Numbered from the stretch's first letter, positions 17,191-28,782 are shown. The stretch: DNA of 64,000 nucleotides from Planococcus sp. MSAK28401 (GCF_018283455.1 NZ_JAAMTH010000001.1:2213501-2277500), one strand, 5' to 3'. Notes: a model not told the origin generated them from the sequence alone. A program made the numbers and translations.

Positions 17191-17632
17191 AATAGGACAA
17201 ATCTTTGATCGACAAGCCGATTTTCTTCATCAATTCGATGGCCTGCTCTTTTTCATCCGAAGATAAAGCAGCCGTCAGTTCATGAATCTTTTGCTCGTGC
17301 GCCGGGAAGATGTCTGCCATAAAGGCTTCCCCTTGTTCCGTAATTTCCGCATAGGTAATGCGGCGGTCGGTCGGGCAATTGACGCGCGTGATAAATCCGC
17401 GCTTTTCCAGCTTATCGATGACATAAGTAATCGACCCGCTGGCCAGCAGGATTTTGCCGCCGATTTTCTGCAACGGCTGCCGCCCTTTATGATAGAGCAG
17501 CTCCAACACCGCAAATTCTGTTGGATTAACGCCGTTTTCCTGGAAAAATTGGTTGGTTTGTTCTGAAATCGCTTTATGTGCACGGGACAAAACGATAAAC
17601 AGTTTCAATGACTGTTTGATGTCTTCATTCAT
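17189..17632 (-). CDS. MarR-family regulator, MhqR/YkvE-like
   Basis: Winged-helix repressor of 147 residues. The recognition helix region is LLASGSITYVIDKLEKRGF and the wing holds PTDRRITYAEIT, close to B. subtilis MhqR, which responds to quinones and catechols. A single cysteine (RVNCPTDRR) lies in the wing. The target is not evident: no dioxygenase or azoreductase gene is adjacent, so the MhqR name is only a suggestion. Confidence 0.75.
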   Translation of the reverse strand: MNEDIKQSLKLFIVLSRAHKAISEQTNQFFQENGVNPTEFAVLELLYHKGRQPLQKIGGKILLASGSITYVIDKLEKRGFITRVNCPTDRRITYAEITEQGEAFMADIFPAHEQKIHELTAALSSDEKEQAIELMKKIGLSIKDLSY

Positions 17633-17713
17633 TTTCGTTCACTCATTTCCGCTATGATTACTCGATTACTTCAATTATATCCCTTTGACAGCCGAATAGC
17701 ACGTGCAGTCGAC

Positions 17714-19063
17714 TTATCCGATAATGACGCGTTCTTTCGGATAATGGAATTTCGTCGGATCCGTCTTGCCGCCGATGGTGAACAAGAAGGAAATCAAGCC
17801 GACTCGTCCGATGAACATCAGGACCATGACGATTACTTTGCCAATCGAGGATAATTCACTCGTCAGTCCGAGCGACATGCCGCACGTACCGAATGCTGAG
17901 GTAATCTCAAAGAGAATTTCCACGATGGATGCATTCGGTTCAGTGATGATCAACAGCATCGTCGCAACGATGACCATTGTGCCTGCAAGGAACAGGACCG
18001 CAAATGACCGGAACACATCAATCAACTCGATTTCACGGTTAAAGATCTGGATCGTGTTCTTGCCTCTCGCAAAATTAATCAAAAACAGGATAGCGATCGC
18101 AAAAGTGGTCGTTCGAATACCGCCGCCTGCCGAACTTGGTGAGGCTCCGATAAACATGAGCGCACTCATGAATACATTGGTCGCGTCGCTGAACTGGGTG
18201 ATATCGATGGTGACCAAGCCGCCGGAGCGGGATGACACTGAATGGAACAGGGCCCCGAAAAAGGTCTGATGCCACGACATCCCCTTAAAGGCATTGACCG
18301 ACTCCAAAATCAAGATCCCGACCGTGCCGACAACCAAGAGAATGCCGAAGATGCTCGTCGTGATTTTGGTAAACAGCGAGAACCGGAAATTTTTTGTCTC
18401 GTTCGACAAAAACTCTTTCAACTCGATCAATACCGGAAAACCGATCGCACCAAGGATAATCAGCAGCATATTGACGATCTGGACAAAATAGTCATCGACG
18501 TAAGGCTGCAGGGACGCGCCGGTAATATCGAACCCGCCATTAGTTGTGGCCGTGACCGATCCGAAAACGCCGTGCAATAGAGCTTCGCTGAAACTATAGA
18601 AATACTGCGTGAAATAGACGGTCAATATGAGCGCGCCGATCGCTTCGATCAACAATAGGATCTTGACAATTTCAGTGATCAATTTAACAACGCCGGACAT
18701 GCTCGACTGGTTATGGTCGACCATGATCAATTGGCGCTCTCTCAGCCCAATCCGTTTGCCAAGCAGAATCCAGAAAAATGTTCCGATCGACATGATGCCG
18801 ATGCCTCCGAATTGGAGGATGACCATCAACACAATTATGCCGAAAGTAGACAAAGTTTGGGAAACATCAATGACGGATAGGCCGGTGACGCTGACAGCGC
18901 TGACGGCGGTAAATAATGTATCGATATAGGTCATGCTCACCCCAGGCTGCAGGACTCCTGGAAGCCGCAGGAGCAAAAAGGAAAAAGCAATCGCTACGAA
19001 ATAATACGCCACGATTGCCTGTGCAGGTGTAAGATTTCGGACACGTTGAAATGATTTATTCAT
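17714..19063 (-). CDS. ktrD: Ktr/Trk potassium channel subunit (KtrD-like)
   Basis: K+-translocating membrane subunit, 449 residues, with four M1-P-M2 repeats. The four selectivity loops can be read in order: VTGLS, TNGGF, SGGLV and TCGMS. Longer in-frame starts lack a ribosome site; MNKSFQRV has GGAAGGGA upstream. It should pair with the RCK subunit at 1.5-2.1 kb. The B. subtilis counterpart also lies near sigI-rsgI. No c-di-AMP riboswitch is visible in the 220 nt leader. Confidence 0.9.
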   Translation of the reverse strand: MNKSFQRVRNLTPAQAIVAYYFVAIAFSFLLLRLPGVLQPGVSMTYIDTLFTAVSAVSVTGLSVIDVSQTLSTFGIIVLMVILQFGGIGIMSIGTFFWILLGKRIGLRERQLIMVDHNQSSMSGVVKLITEIVKILLLIEAIGALILTVYFTQYFYSFSEALLHGVFGSVTATTNGGFDITGASLQPYVDDYFVQIVNMLLIILGAIGFPVLIELKEFLSNETKNFRFSLFTKITTSIFGILLVVGTVGILILESVNAFKGMSWHQTFFGALFHSVSSRSGGLVTIDITQFSDATNVFMSALMFIGASPSSAGGGIRTTTFAIAILFLINFARGKNTIQIFNREIELIDVFRSFAVLFLAGTMVIVATMLLIITEPNASIVEILFEITSAFGTCGMSLGLTSELSSIGKVIVMVLMFIGRVGLISFLFTIGGKTDPTKFHYPKERVIIG

Positions 19064-19211
19064 AGGCGTAAAATTCCCTTCCGCAACTGACTCTCTTCCC
19101 ATTCTATGTAAAGTACGGGGAAAAGAAAAGGGCTTTTTTGTAAAGCACAGTCTGCTTTATCTGTTCCAATGCAAAAGAGCCGCTTTTCCTGTCTTATTTT
19201 CCACTGCCGCA

Positions 19212-19270
19212 GAATAAGCGCTTATTCCTCTGAGTTACACCGCTGAATGCGGATTTGAAGGAATAAGCGC
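19212..19270. repeat. Compound inverted repeat upstream of ktrD
   Basis: A perfect 16 bp palindrome GAATAAGCGCTTATTC (19212-19227) is followed by AGGAATAAGCGC (19259-19270), which pairs perfectly over 12 bp with GCGCTTATTCCT (19218-19229). A small CCGC/GCGG hairpin sits in the loop. There is no T run, so it is not a simple terminator. It lies between rsgI and the ktrD start and could be a protein-binding site or an RNA switch between two folds. The rest of 19064-19285 shows nothing I can name. Confidence 0.45.
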
Positions 19271-19285
19271 CATTTACAGAAGGCA

Positions 19286-20742
<1,457 letters not shown>

Positions 20743-20743
<1 letters not shown>

Positions 20744-21489
20744 CAGTTCAACCGCTCCTTTAAATAATCTTTTAAATAATGCAACTCGCTCATTATCAAT
20801 AGCGACATTGCAATTATGTATTTCCTGTTTCTCTCAATAGTTTTTCTCGAGACCTGGACAAGTTCCTCGATATGTTTGACCGGCAGTTTTTTCTTATCAA
20901 GCAAGAAGTGTTTGTATTCATCCGTTTCCGCTACCAATTGCGCGATTTGGATTGCATTTCTCCTGGCGTCTTCATGTGCAGGAGAAACTTTGGCGATCAT
21001 TTGGAAAGATAAGCCGAACTCTGAGAGCATTTCCTCGAATTGGACAATCTCTTCACGCCGCTTGGCAATCTGCTCCTGTTCTGAATAGAGAGCCGATGAT
21101 GCCCGGTCGCCGATATGGTTGTGATGGTCTTCATTCGGCGATGCTGTGAAATCATGGCTGAATTCCAGACGCTTGCTTTCTTTCCGGATATGGTCAATTA
21201 CTCTGCGCCTGATGACCATATGCGCGAAAGTTAAAAACGATGCCTCATGTCCCGGACGGTATTGGCGCATTGCCTCATGAAATGCCAAGAGCGCGATGCT
21301 GAATTCATCCTGATTATCATCGATGAACCGCTTGCATACTTGTGCGGCGGTTTTTTTCACGAACGGGATATGTGAAGAAATCAATTGCTCTTCGGCCTCT
21401 TCATCGCCTTGTTGTGCGAGCTTCACCAATGTTTCAGCGGGCATTTCTGCTCCATATCCAAACAAACCGCCCAAAGCAGTCAATAGCAT
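20743..21489 (-). CDS. sigI: RNA polymerase sigma factor SigI
   Basis: Heat and cell-wall stress sigma factor of 248 residues. The region 2-like part includes FVKKTAAQVCKRF, DEFSIALLAFHEAM and YRPGHEASFLTFAHMVIRRR; the SigI-specific C-terminal domain ends with the HTH-like stretch LPVKHIEELVQVSRKTIERNRKYI. A GTG three codons upstream is possible, but GAGGTGAG suits this ATG. It forms a two-gene operon with rsgI. SigI normally drives its own operon; a CGAA-type -10 (about 21578-21581) is present upstream, but I see no convincing -35. Confidence 0.93.
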
Positions 21490-21627
21490 GCAACTCACCT
21501 CATTTCAATTCCTTTTTCTCTATTGTATCTTTCAGTCCAGGAATTTGGAAGATTGAGGCGGTCTTGCTAAGTATTACATTCGTGTGACAGCGAGTGTTTG
21601 TGTCCGTCTTGTTATGGATTGCATGAA

Positions 21628-21664
21628 AATAGCCTTACGGAGAAAATGCTCCGCAAGGCTATTC
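21628..21664 (-). terminator. Terminator of the TerC gene
   Basis: AATAGCCTT.CGGAG paired with CTCCG.AAGGCTATT and a short T tract on the minus strand. Confidence 0.75.
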
Positions 21665-21681
21665 GACCAATCTTTATTCAA

Positions 21682-22440
21682 TTAAGCGTTTTGTTCTTTA
21701 TTCTTTTTAAGACCTGTAAACACTCCGGTCAAGACGATCCCTAAAAGCACAAGCCAGAACGTAATTGTCCACGGCGTCGAATGCGGAAAATCATGCGGCA
21801 GAACGTTCAATTTTTCGTGTGATAAGGTCAAAACGACCAATTTGACCCCTACCCAACCGACCACGACAAATGCCGCTGTTTCGAGCTGCGGGTATTTCTC
21901 CAACAGCCGGACGAATTTATGCGCAGCGAAACGCATAATGATGACACCAATTAAACCGCCTGCGAGCATCACGCCAAACTGGCCGCCATTGATGCCGCCG
22001 ATGTCAAAATCGCCGAGATGCGGCAATGTTACCGCGAGTGCAACGGCCGCAAGCATAGAGTCAATGGCAAAGGCGATATCTGCCAGTTCCACTTTTAAGA
22101 CGGTCATCCAGAATCCCGATCCTTTTGTCGTTTCGGGTTCTATTGTATGTTCTTTCCCTTTGCGCTGGTCATAGATATGCTTGACCGCGATAAACAACAG
22201 ATAGGCGGCGCCAAGGGCCTGAATCTGCCAGATGTTCACCAAGAATGTGATCATGAACAAAGCTGCAAAACGGAAGATAAAAGCACCTGCCAAACCATAG
22301 AACAAGGCTTTCTTCTGTTGGGGCTTTGGCAAATGCTTGACCATGACAGCCATGACCACCGCATTATCTGCAGCGAGCAAACCTTCCAGCCCGATGAGCA
22401 CAAGCAGCACCCATGCGTATTCCAATAAGATAGTATCCAT
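21682..22440 (-). CDS. TerC-family membrane protein (YkoY-like, probable Mn2+ exporter)
   Basis: Integral membrane protein of 252 residues with about seven to nine helices. The TerC acidic motifs are clear: GLEGLLAADNAVVMAV near residue 18 and VELADIAFAIDSMLA near residue 115, expected to bind metal. An in-frame extension upstream lies inside the riboswitch terminator and is not used; GGAGGGAAATT precedes the ATG. B. subtilis YkoY has the same riboswitch and has been linked to manganese export or metalation of secreted proteins. Confidence 0.9.
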   Translation of the reverse strand: MDTILLEYAWVLLVLIGLEGLLAADNAVVMAVMVKHLPKPQQKKALFYGLAGAFIFRFAALFMITFLVNIWQIQALGAAYLLFIAVKHIYDQRKGKEHTIEPETTKGSGFWMTVLKVELADIAFAIDSMLAAVALAVTLPHLGDFDIGGINGGQFGVMLAGGLIGVIIMRFAAHKFVRLLEKYPQLETAAFVVVGWVGVKLVVLTLSHEKLNVLPHDFPHSTPWTITFWLVLLGIVLTGVFTGLKKNKEQNA

Positions 22441-22464
22441 AATTTCCCTCCTAATTTTACCCGA

Positions 22465-22502
22465 CAAAAAAAGACCCATGCCTAATAAAAGGCAAAGGTC
22501 TT
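22465..22502 (-). terminator. Riboswitch expression-platform terminator
   Basis: AAGACC.TTGCC paired with GGCA..GGTCTT and T7 on the minus strand. The upstream arm is shared with the 3' end of the aptamer, as in other yybP-ykoY elements. Confidence 0.85.
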
Positions 22503-22600
22503 GCTAAGCGTTCTGATGTGCCGCTATCACAACCGATGGCCAGAAGCCACGTCTTGACGACTGTGAAATAGGTTTCCCTATAGCTACTCCCCTTTGTCGA
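22490..22600 (-). promoter_or_regulatory. yybP-ykoY manganese riboswitch
   Basis: The minus strand reads AAAGGGGAGTAGC at the 5' end, then GGGAAACC and CAGTCGTCAAGACGTG, and closes with TTAGCAAGACCTTTGCC. These are the conserved boxes of the Mn2+-sensing yybP-ykoY aptamer as in the ykoY leader of B. subtilis. Mn2+ binding should favour antitermination and expression of the TerC gene. Confidence 0.92.
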
Positions 22601-22627
22601 GAGTTTGTATTATTGGTCTGTAGATGT

Positions 22628-22655
22628 ATTATAGCACTTGTGCTGGAACTGTAAA
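22628..22655 (-). promoter_or_regulatory. Promoter of the riboswitch-TerC transcript
   Basis: TTTACA, 16 nt spacer, perfect TATAAT on the minus strand, placing the start about 20 nt before the aptamer. The -35 sits 4 nt past the stop codon of the upstream SDR gene. Confidence 0.7.
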
Positions 22656-22658
22656 CAT

Positions 22659-23738
22659 CTAGGCAATCGTGACATGGTATTTTTGATATCCCTTATGTTC
22701 ATTATAGAAGGCCACCATTGCCGGGATCGTTTCCAGAAAATCAGCCGGCCGGATGCCGCTTCCTTCCAATAAGGACTGGGCGTTGCGCGTATCGAATTGC
22801 GCCTGCCAGTCCATGTAATCCAAAGTCTCGGCTTCAACGCCGAGATACTTGCGGATGGCCGGTGTCTTCATCGAGATGGCCGCAAGTTTTTTCGGGACCC
22901 GGCCTTTCGGATACTTTCCAGTCATTTCATGGACCATTGCCCGGTATACTTCTTCTACAGGATGAGGATTGGGGTCAGTCAAATGAACGGTTGCCGATTC
23001 GGCTTTTTTAAGGCCGCTCAAATAAATAGAAGCTTCTAAGATGTAGTCTACCGGTACAACGTTGATGGTTGTGTACGAATGCCCGATATACGGAATCGCA
23101 GGCAACCGTTTCATCCGGTCGATCATATTCAAAAAGAAATACGGGCCGTCGAACTTTGAGGTCTCTCCGCTTATGGAATGGCCACGGACAATTCCTGGAC
23201 GGATGATGGTCGTCGGCACTTGTGTTTTCAATTGTTGGACGAGCAATTCTGCTTCAAATTTTGTTTCTTCATAATGGTTCTTGAATGTCTGCGGACGGAT
23301 AAGCTCATCTTCGAGCAACAAGCCCTCTCTTCTGCCCGCCACATAAGCCGTACTGAAATACATATAGCGCTCCAGCTGATCAAGTGTCTTGACTAGATCG
23401 TTAACGTTTTGCGTACCTAAGATGTTGATTTTTTTTGCGATAGCTTGCGGCACCGCCAAATCATAGATGGCTGCCAAGTGCCAAAAGATGAGCGGCTGGT
23501 TTTCTAGCCAGGACCGGTCTTGCTGCGAAAGCGCCAACCCTTCTATTGTAATATCTCCCGTCAGCAGTCGAATCCGCCCACAGCCGGTCTTTTCCTCAAT
23601 GCTGATTGCCTGCCTTTGCGCTTTCTCTATTTCACTGGGCAGAACGATTGCCGCCAATTCCCAGCCTTTTCGGGCACATGATTCCATTAAACGTGTTGCG
23701 ATAAATCCGGGAAACCCGGTAAACACCATCGTCTTCAT
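22659..23738 (-). CDS. Extended SDR / thioester-reductase-like NAD(P)-binding protein
   Basis: Soluble oxidoreductase of 359 residues. The Rossmann motif is TGFPGFIATRL, where the third glycine of TGxxGxxG is an alanine; the active-site pair is Y..K in HYEETKFEAE, with STAYVAG before it. The layout resembles the NAD_binding_4 domain of fatty acyl-CoA and carboxylic acid reductases, but no acyl carrier or adenylation domain is fused. Substrate unknown. Monocistronic by position; no strong terminator separates it from the riboswitch transcript. Confidence 0.75.
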   Translation of the reverse strand: MKTMVFTGFPGFIATRLMESCARKGWELAAIVLPSEIEKAQRQAISIEEKTGCGRIRLLTGDITIEGLALSQQDRSWLENQPLIFWHLAAIYDLAVPQAIAKKINILGTQNVNDLVKTLDQLERYMYFSTAYVAGRREGLLLEDELIRPQTFKNHYEETKFEAELLVQQLKTQVPTTIIRPGIVRGHSISGETSKFDGPYFFLNMIDRMKRLPAIPYIGHSYTTINVVPVDYILEASIYLSGLKKAESATVHLTDPNPHPVEEVYRAMVHEMTGKYPKGRVPKKLAAISMKTPAIRKYLGVEAETLDYMDWQAQFDTRNAQSLLEGSGIRPADFLETIPAMVAFYNEHKGYQKYHVTIA

Positions 23739-23799
23739 CCATTCACACCCCTTTTCTGTATTCTACTAAAAAATGGATAGCTGCGCCCTTAAAATATAT

Positions 23800-23834
23800 A
23801 AAAAAATCCTGTGCAGAATCATCTGCACAGGATG
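23800..23834 (-). terminator. Terminator of the RND pump gene
   Basis: Perfect 11 bp stem ATCCTGTGCAG/CTGCACAGGAT, 6 nt loop, T-rich tail on the minus strand. Confidence 0.92.
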
Positions 23835-23836
23835 GG

Positions 23837-26800
23837 TCATTCCTCTGTTTTTGCTTGTTTTCTCTTCTTGCTGTTCATGAAACGTGTGTCCCGGTCAAAT
23901 ATACTGTAGACGACTGGCACGACATATAAGGACAAGAAAGTCGAACTGATCAGTCCGCCGATGACAGCAATTCCCATCGGCTGGTTGATTTCCGTACCTT
24001 CACCGATGCCAATGGCTAACGGCAAGAGGCCTAGAATCGTCGTCAGGGCCGTCATCAAGATCGGCCTTCTGCGGTCATGGACTGCCGTTATAATCGCATC
24101 AAAGGAACCTAATCCATCTGCTTTCCGTTGATTGATGTAATCGACGAGCACGATTCCGTTATTGACGACAATCCCGACGAGCACCAGCACGCCGATAACA
24201 GCGGTAATGCTGATCGGTGTTTGTGTCACGAATAGCGCGATAGAGACCCCGATGACCATCAATGGCACTGTGAACATGATAACCAATGGGTATTTGAACG
24301 ATTCGAACTGTGCTGCCATAACGATATAGACCAGGACAATTGCCAATACGACCGCGAGTAGCATATCATCGATCGCATCATCGAACAGCTCTCGGTCTCC
24401 TCCGAACGAGACTTCTGTCTGTTCAGACAAATCAAGATCCGCTATGGCTGTGTCGACAGCAGTCGACATATCGCCCAAAGTCTGGTCGGATGGGTATTGC
24501 AGTGTAAAGGATACACTTTCCGCTTGGTCGACGCGGCTGATGGAAACAGGTCCTTGTGCGACTTCAATGTCGGCCAGTTCCTGCAATTCAACAAATGCAC
24601 CGGATGGCGTACGAAGCGTCAATTCGCGCAAACTTTCTACACTATTGCGCTGTTCCTCATCGTAAGAGACAAAGACACTGAGCACTTCGTCTTGTTCATC
24701 GATGACTTGAGTCGCGAGGACACCGCGCGTAATGTTATTGACCGTTTGGGCAATTTGTGCCGGCGCCAGGTTATTTTCAGTCGCCGCTTCGCGGTCGATT
24801 GTCATCTGGATTTCATCGATGGTTTCTTGCCGGTCGTTCGTCAATTCAATCACATTCGGCAAGCTCGACAATTCTTCATCAATTGCAGCTACCGCTTCAT
24901 CGAGACGCTGTTTATCAGTGTCCGTCACGGTAAAGCTTAATGTATTCGGTGTAGAACCGGCAGCTGTTTGAAGATTAAAGCTGACAAGCGCATCGTCGCC
25001 GATTTTCTCCAGTACTTGCGGCTGTATGTCATCCACAAATTCAAAGACTGACCGATCGCGTTCATCCAACGGCAATAATTTCACGTAAATTTCTGCCGTA
25101 TTGGATTCCGCACTGCCTTGCGCCTGTCCTTGTTGAGTCGTACCGATTAAGCTGACGTACACATCAACATCCTCTTCAGCCTTCAATTCTTCTTCGATAC
25201 TCTGGACCACTTCATTGGTCGCAGATGTCGAAGAACCATTTTCAAGTTCGACAGTAACGCTGACAAATCCTTCATCCGTCGCCGGCAAGAACTCAGTTCC
25301 CACTTGGGAGACGCCGTACGCGCCAATTCCGAGGAACACGAATGCCGTCAAGAGCACGAGAATGCGGTGGCGCAGCGCCCACAAGACACTCTTTTCAAAG
25401 CGCTGGACGCCCTTGGAATCTGCCTTCACCGGCTTTTGTACGCCATCTTTCTGGCCGAGCATCCTTGATGCCATCATCGGGATGACGGTCAAGGCCACAG
25501 CGAGCGAGGCGATCAAGCTGAACGAAATCGTCAATGCGAATTCGAAGAAAATTTCTCCAATCAAACCGGAGATGAAAATAACTGGCACGAATACGGCGAT
25601 AGTCGTTAATGTCGAAGCGGTAATCGCCCCAGCTACTTCACGTGAACCGTCGGATGCCGCTTTTTTAGGCTTTTTGCCCATCGCGAGATGCCGTTCAATG
25701 TTTTCGATGACAACAATGGCATTATCGACGAGCATCCCGATGCCAAGCGCCAAGGCACCGAGCGTCAAGATATTCAAAGCGAAATCGGCAAAGAACATCA
25801 AGACAAAGGTCACGATGACCGAATAAGGGATCGCTACGCCGATAATGATCGGGCTCTTGATCCCGCGAAGGAAAAAGAACAAGACGAGCATCGCGAATAT
25901 GCCGCCGAGGATCAAAGTCTGGCCGATATTATTGATGGCGAGTTTAACGTAATCCCCCTGGTCGAATAGGATATCGGCTTCCACTGCCGAAAAACGCTCT
26001 TCAGCAAGCAATTCATCTAAGCGCTCCTGGAATGCTGTCGAAACGTCTGCTGTATTGCCTCCAGACTCCTGCAGCACTGATAGCAAAACGGCAGGCTCTT
26101 CATTGGCACGCGTTTCGCTGTTGGTCTCCCGTTCTGTTACCGCCACTTCAGCTACATCAGCCACTGTGACATTATCTCCAGACATTGGATCGACCGTCAC
26201 GATGAGATCTTCAATATCTTCTACACTTTCCAAAGTGCTGACGATGCGCGTCGTTAAATTACGCCCATCTTCCGTTTCAATCGGGTCGCCCGGCAAGGAG
26301 ATATTGTTCGCTTGGATCAGCTGGACAATATCCGCCTGCTGCAAACCACGCTCTTCTAGTTCTGCCGGATCCAACTGGATTGAAATATCTTCAATCAACG
26401 AGCCCGAAACATTTACGCTCGCCACGCCGTCCGTCTGGCGCAACTGTGTTTCCAATTCCTCTGCTATTACCCGGACGTCTTGCTCTGCGTCAGTCGCCCG
26501 CAAGGATAATTGGATAATCGGGAATTGCGAAGGGTCGAACTTCAAAAAACGCGGGTTATTCGAGTCATCTGGAATCGGCGTCTGGTCAATTCGCTGCGTG
26601 ACTTCCGCCTGAACATCGTCGATATCCGTGTCCCATCCGAATTCCAGTAAGATAAAGTTCGTTCCTTCCTGGCTGTTCGACTGAATCGATTCAATTCCCG
26701 GCAATGTTGCCAAGCTCTCTTCCAGCGGTTTTGTCACTTTTTCGTTCACTTCCGTCGGGCTGGCCCCTGGATAGTTCGTGACCACTACGCCAATCGGCGG

Positions 26801-26923
26801 ATTCAACTCTGGAATTAAGGTGACAGGTATGCGGAGAAATGACACTGCCCCTAAAATGATGACCAACAGCATGGTAACAATGGTCAATACTGGTCGTTTG
26901 ATGGAAAAATCGCTTAATTTCAT
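23837..26923 (-). CDS. RND-family efflux transporter (SwrC/AcrB-like)
   Basis: Inner-membrane RND pump of 1028 residues, with the usual duplicated layout: TM1 near 10-30, a large porter loop to about 330, helices 2-6 with GMLVDNAIVVIENIERH, then a second loop and GIVVNNGIVLVDYINQ near the C terminus. Related to B. subtilis SwrC (YerP), which is involved in surfactin resistance and swarming. No membrane-fusion protein or TetR regulator is adjacent, so it may act alone as in SwrC. The tail is basic (KKRKQAKTEE). Confidence 0.9.
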   Translation of the reverse strand: MKLSDFSIKRPVLTIVTMLLVIILGAVSFLRIPVTLIPELNPPIGVVVTNYPGASPTEVNEKVTKPLEESLATLPGIESIQSNSQEGTNFILLEFGWDTDIDDVQAEVTQRIDQTPIPDDSNNPRFLKFDPSQFPIIQLSLRATDAEQDVRVIAEELETQLRQTDGVASVNVSGSLIEDISIQLDPAELEERGLQQADIVQLIQANNISLPGDPIETEDGRNLTTRIVSTLESVEDIEDLIVTVDPMSGDNVTVADVAEVAVTERETNSETRANEEPAVLLSVLQESGGNTADVSTAFQERLDELLAEERFSAVEADILFDQGDYVKLAINNIGQTLILGGIFAMLVLFFFLRGIKSPIIIGVAIPYSVIVTFVLMFFADFALNILTLGALALGIGMLVDNAIVVIENIERHLAMGKKPKKAASDGSREVAGAITASTLTTIAVFVPVIFISGLIGEIFFEFALTISFSLIASLAVALTVIPMMASRMLGQKDGVQKPVKADSKGVQRFEKSVLWALRHRILVLLTAFVFLGIGAYGVSQVGTEFLPATDEGFVSVTVELENGSSTSATNEVVQSIEEELKAEEDVDVYVSLIGTTQQGQAQGSAESNTAEIYVKLLPLDERDRSVFEFVDDIQPQVLEKIGDDALVSFNLQTAAGSTPNTLSFTVTDTDKQRLDEAVAAIDEELSSLPNVIELTNDRQETIDEIQMTIDREAATENNLAPAQIAQTVNNITRGVLATQVIDEQDEVLSVFVSYDEEQRNSVESLRELTLRTPSGAFVELQELADIEVAQGPVSISRVDQAESVSFTLQYPSDQTLGDMSTAVDTAIADLDLSEQTEVSFGGDRELFDDAIDDMLLAVVLAIVLVYIVMAAQFESFKYPLVIMFTVPLMVIGVSIALFVTQTPISITAVIGVLVLVGIVVNNGIVLVDYINQRKADGLGSFDAIITAVHDRRRPILMTALTTILGLLPLAIGIGEGTEINQPMGIAVIGGLISSTFLSLYVVPVVYSIFDRDTRFMNSKKRKQAKTEE

Positions 26924-26955
26924 CTGTTCAATCCCTCTCTATGCCTGGTCCCTTT

Positions 26956-26984
26956 ATCATAAGAAAAAATGCCCTATACCGCAA
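26956..26984 (-). promoter_or_regulatory. Probable promoter of the RND pump gene
   Basis: TTGCGG, 17 nt spacer, TATGAT on the minus strand, about 25 nt before the ribosome site. Confidence 0.5.
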
Positions 26985-27069
26985 ACTTGAGAGCGTCTGT
27001 TCACAAGAACGCCATGTTTTTCCTGGTCCTATAAAAGCATGATGCGCTACGGCAAATTATTCGCCAAAT

Positions 27070-27104
27070 GCAAAACAGCCCGCTGGAAAAGCAGGCTGTT
27101 TTGA
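27070..27104 (-). terminator. Terminator of prfC
   Basis: AAAACAGCC.GCT/AGC.GGCTGTTTT hairpin 10 nt after the prfC stop; A and T flanks allow either direction. Confidence 0.85.
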
Positions 27105-27112
27105 TTCCATTT

Positions 27113-28681
27113 CTATAGGAGGCTGTAAAGGCGGATTTCCGGATTCTTGTCCTGGAACCAACGTGTGGCAAAATCATTTTCGAACAAGAACACCAAGTTG
27201 TCGTAGCGGTCTTTGACCAGCATCGAGCGTCCGCTCGACATCGACTCTTTGACGTCTTCTTCGTTTTCGATCCAACGTGCAATTTTATTGCCGACTGGCT
27301 CCATTCTTACATCGACATTGTATTCGTTCTTCATGCGATGCTCGAATACTTCAAACTGAAGCTGCCCGACCGCACCGAGAATGACTTCTTCCAGGTGCAG
27401 CGTTTTATAGTACTGGATCGCGCCTTCTTGTACGAGCTGCAGAATCCCTTTATGAAAATGCTTTTGCTTCATGACGTTTTTCGCCGTGACTTTCATGAAC
27501 AATTCCGGAGTAAACTGAGGCAAGGCTTCGAATTCGAATTTCTTGCCGCTTGTAATGGTATCACCGATCTGGTAATTTCCGACATCGTGGAGGCCGATAA
27601 TATCACCAGCGACGGCTTCGGATACCATTTCCCGGTCATCCGCCAAAAATTGCGTCGTTTGGGACAACTTGAACGATTTACCGGTTCTGGATAGGGTAAC
27701 GTTCATGCCGCGGTCGAATTTTCCTGAGACGATTCGGACAAAAGCGATGCGGTCGCGGTGCGCCGGGTTCATATTGGCTTGAATCTTGAAGACGAATCCG
27801 GAAAACGGCGTTTCCACCGGTTCAACGATGTCTTCTTCTTTTGTTAGGCGAGGCTGGGGCTGCGGCGCAAATTGCAGGTATGTCTCGAGGAAGGTTTCTA
27901 CACCGAAATTCGCCAGTGCAGAGCCGAAGAAGACCGGCGTCAATTCCCCTCTTTTCACACTTTCGATGGAAAAATCGTTTCCTGCTTCTTCCAGCAACTC
28001 GATATCTTCAAGCGCTTGTGTATAATAGGAAGTTTTCGTCATTTCGTGTTCACCAACGAGATGCCCGTTCTCATCGAGTTCCATGAAACGGTCCCCATCC
28101 GTGCGGAATGGTTCCACGCGTTTATTGTAACGGTCATAAATCCCCATGAATTCTTTCCCCATGCCGATCGGCCAGTTCATCGCGTAGGATTGGATACCGA
28201 GCACTTCTTCCAACTCTTCCATCAACTCAAGCGGCTCTTTTCCTTGGCGGTCCATTTTGTTGATGAAGGTAAAAATTGGAATGCCGCGCATTTTACAGAC
28301 TTTGAATAATTTCACAGTCTGTGCTTCGATCCCTTTGGCGACATCGATAATCATGACAGCACTGTCTACTGCCATTAGCGTCCGGTACGTGTCTTCACTG
28401 AAATCTTGGTGACCAGGCGTGTCGAGGATGTTGACCCGGTGCCCTGAATAATCGAATTGCATAACGGACGATGTAACTGAGATGCCGCGCTGCTTTTCGA
28501 TTTCCATCCAGTCGGATGTGGCGAATTTCCCGGTCTTTTTCCCTTTGACCGTCCCGGCATCGCGAATTGCGCCGCCGAACAGCAAGAGTTTCTCGGTTAA
28601 GGTCGTTTTCCCAGCATCCGGGTGGGAGATGATGGCGAAGGTTCTTCTGCTTTCAATTGCTTGTTGTAATTGGTCTGACAT
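27113..28681 (-). CDS. prfC: Peptide chain release factor 3
   Basis: Translational GTPase that recycles RF1/RF2, 522 residues. G1 SHPDAGKTT, switch segment [13 protein letters not shown]3 DTPGHQDF and G4 NKMD are all in place, followed by the beta-barrel domain 2 and the RF3-specific C-terminal domain. B. subtilis lacks prfC while staphylococci and planococci have it, supporting the taxonomic reading. It lies about 150 nt downstream of murE on the same strand. Confidence 0.95.
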   Translation of the reverse strand: MSDQLQQAIESRRTFAIISHPDAGKTTLTEKLLLFGGAIRDAGTVKGKKTGKFATSDWMEIEKQRGISVTSSVMQFDYSGHRVNILDTPGHQDFSEDTYRTLMAVDSAVMIIDVAKGIEAQTVKLFKVCKMRGIPIFTFINKMDRQGKEPLELMEELEEVLGIQSYAMNWPIGMGKEFMGIYDRYNKRVEPFRTDGDRFMELDENGHLVGEHEMTKTSYYTQALEDIELLEEAGNDFSIESVKRGELTPVFFGSALANFGVETFLETYLQFAPQPQPRLTKEEDIVEPVETPFSGFVFKIQANMNPAHRDRIAFVRIVSGKFDRGMNVTLSRTGKSFKLSQTTQFLADDREMVSEAVAGDIIGLHDVGNYQIGDTITSGKKFEFEALPQFTPELFMKVTAKNVMKQKHFHKGILQLVQEGAIQYYKTLHLEEVILGAVGQLQFEVFEHRMKNEYNVDVRMEPVGNKIARWIENEEDVKESMSSGRSMLVKDRYDNLVFLFENDFATRWFQDKNPEIRLYSLL

Positions 28682-28782
28682 TGTATACGCTCCTTTAATT
28701 TCCTCTCTCTATCTTAGAGAAGGGACGTGCAAAAAACAAGAACTATCGCCTGAAGTTGCGGAAAGTGACAGCGGCAAAAACG

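Noticed and set aside
19064-19285. Possible c-di-AMP (ydaO) riboswitch before ktrD
   Set aside because: No ydaO-type conserved core is visible; only the inverted repeats reported above.
25215-25826. 203-residue plus-strand open frame opposite the RND pump gene
   Set aside because: Shadow of a 1028-residue gene with clear family motifs; no promoter or ribosome site.
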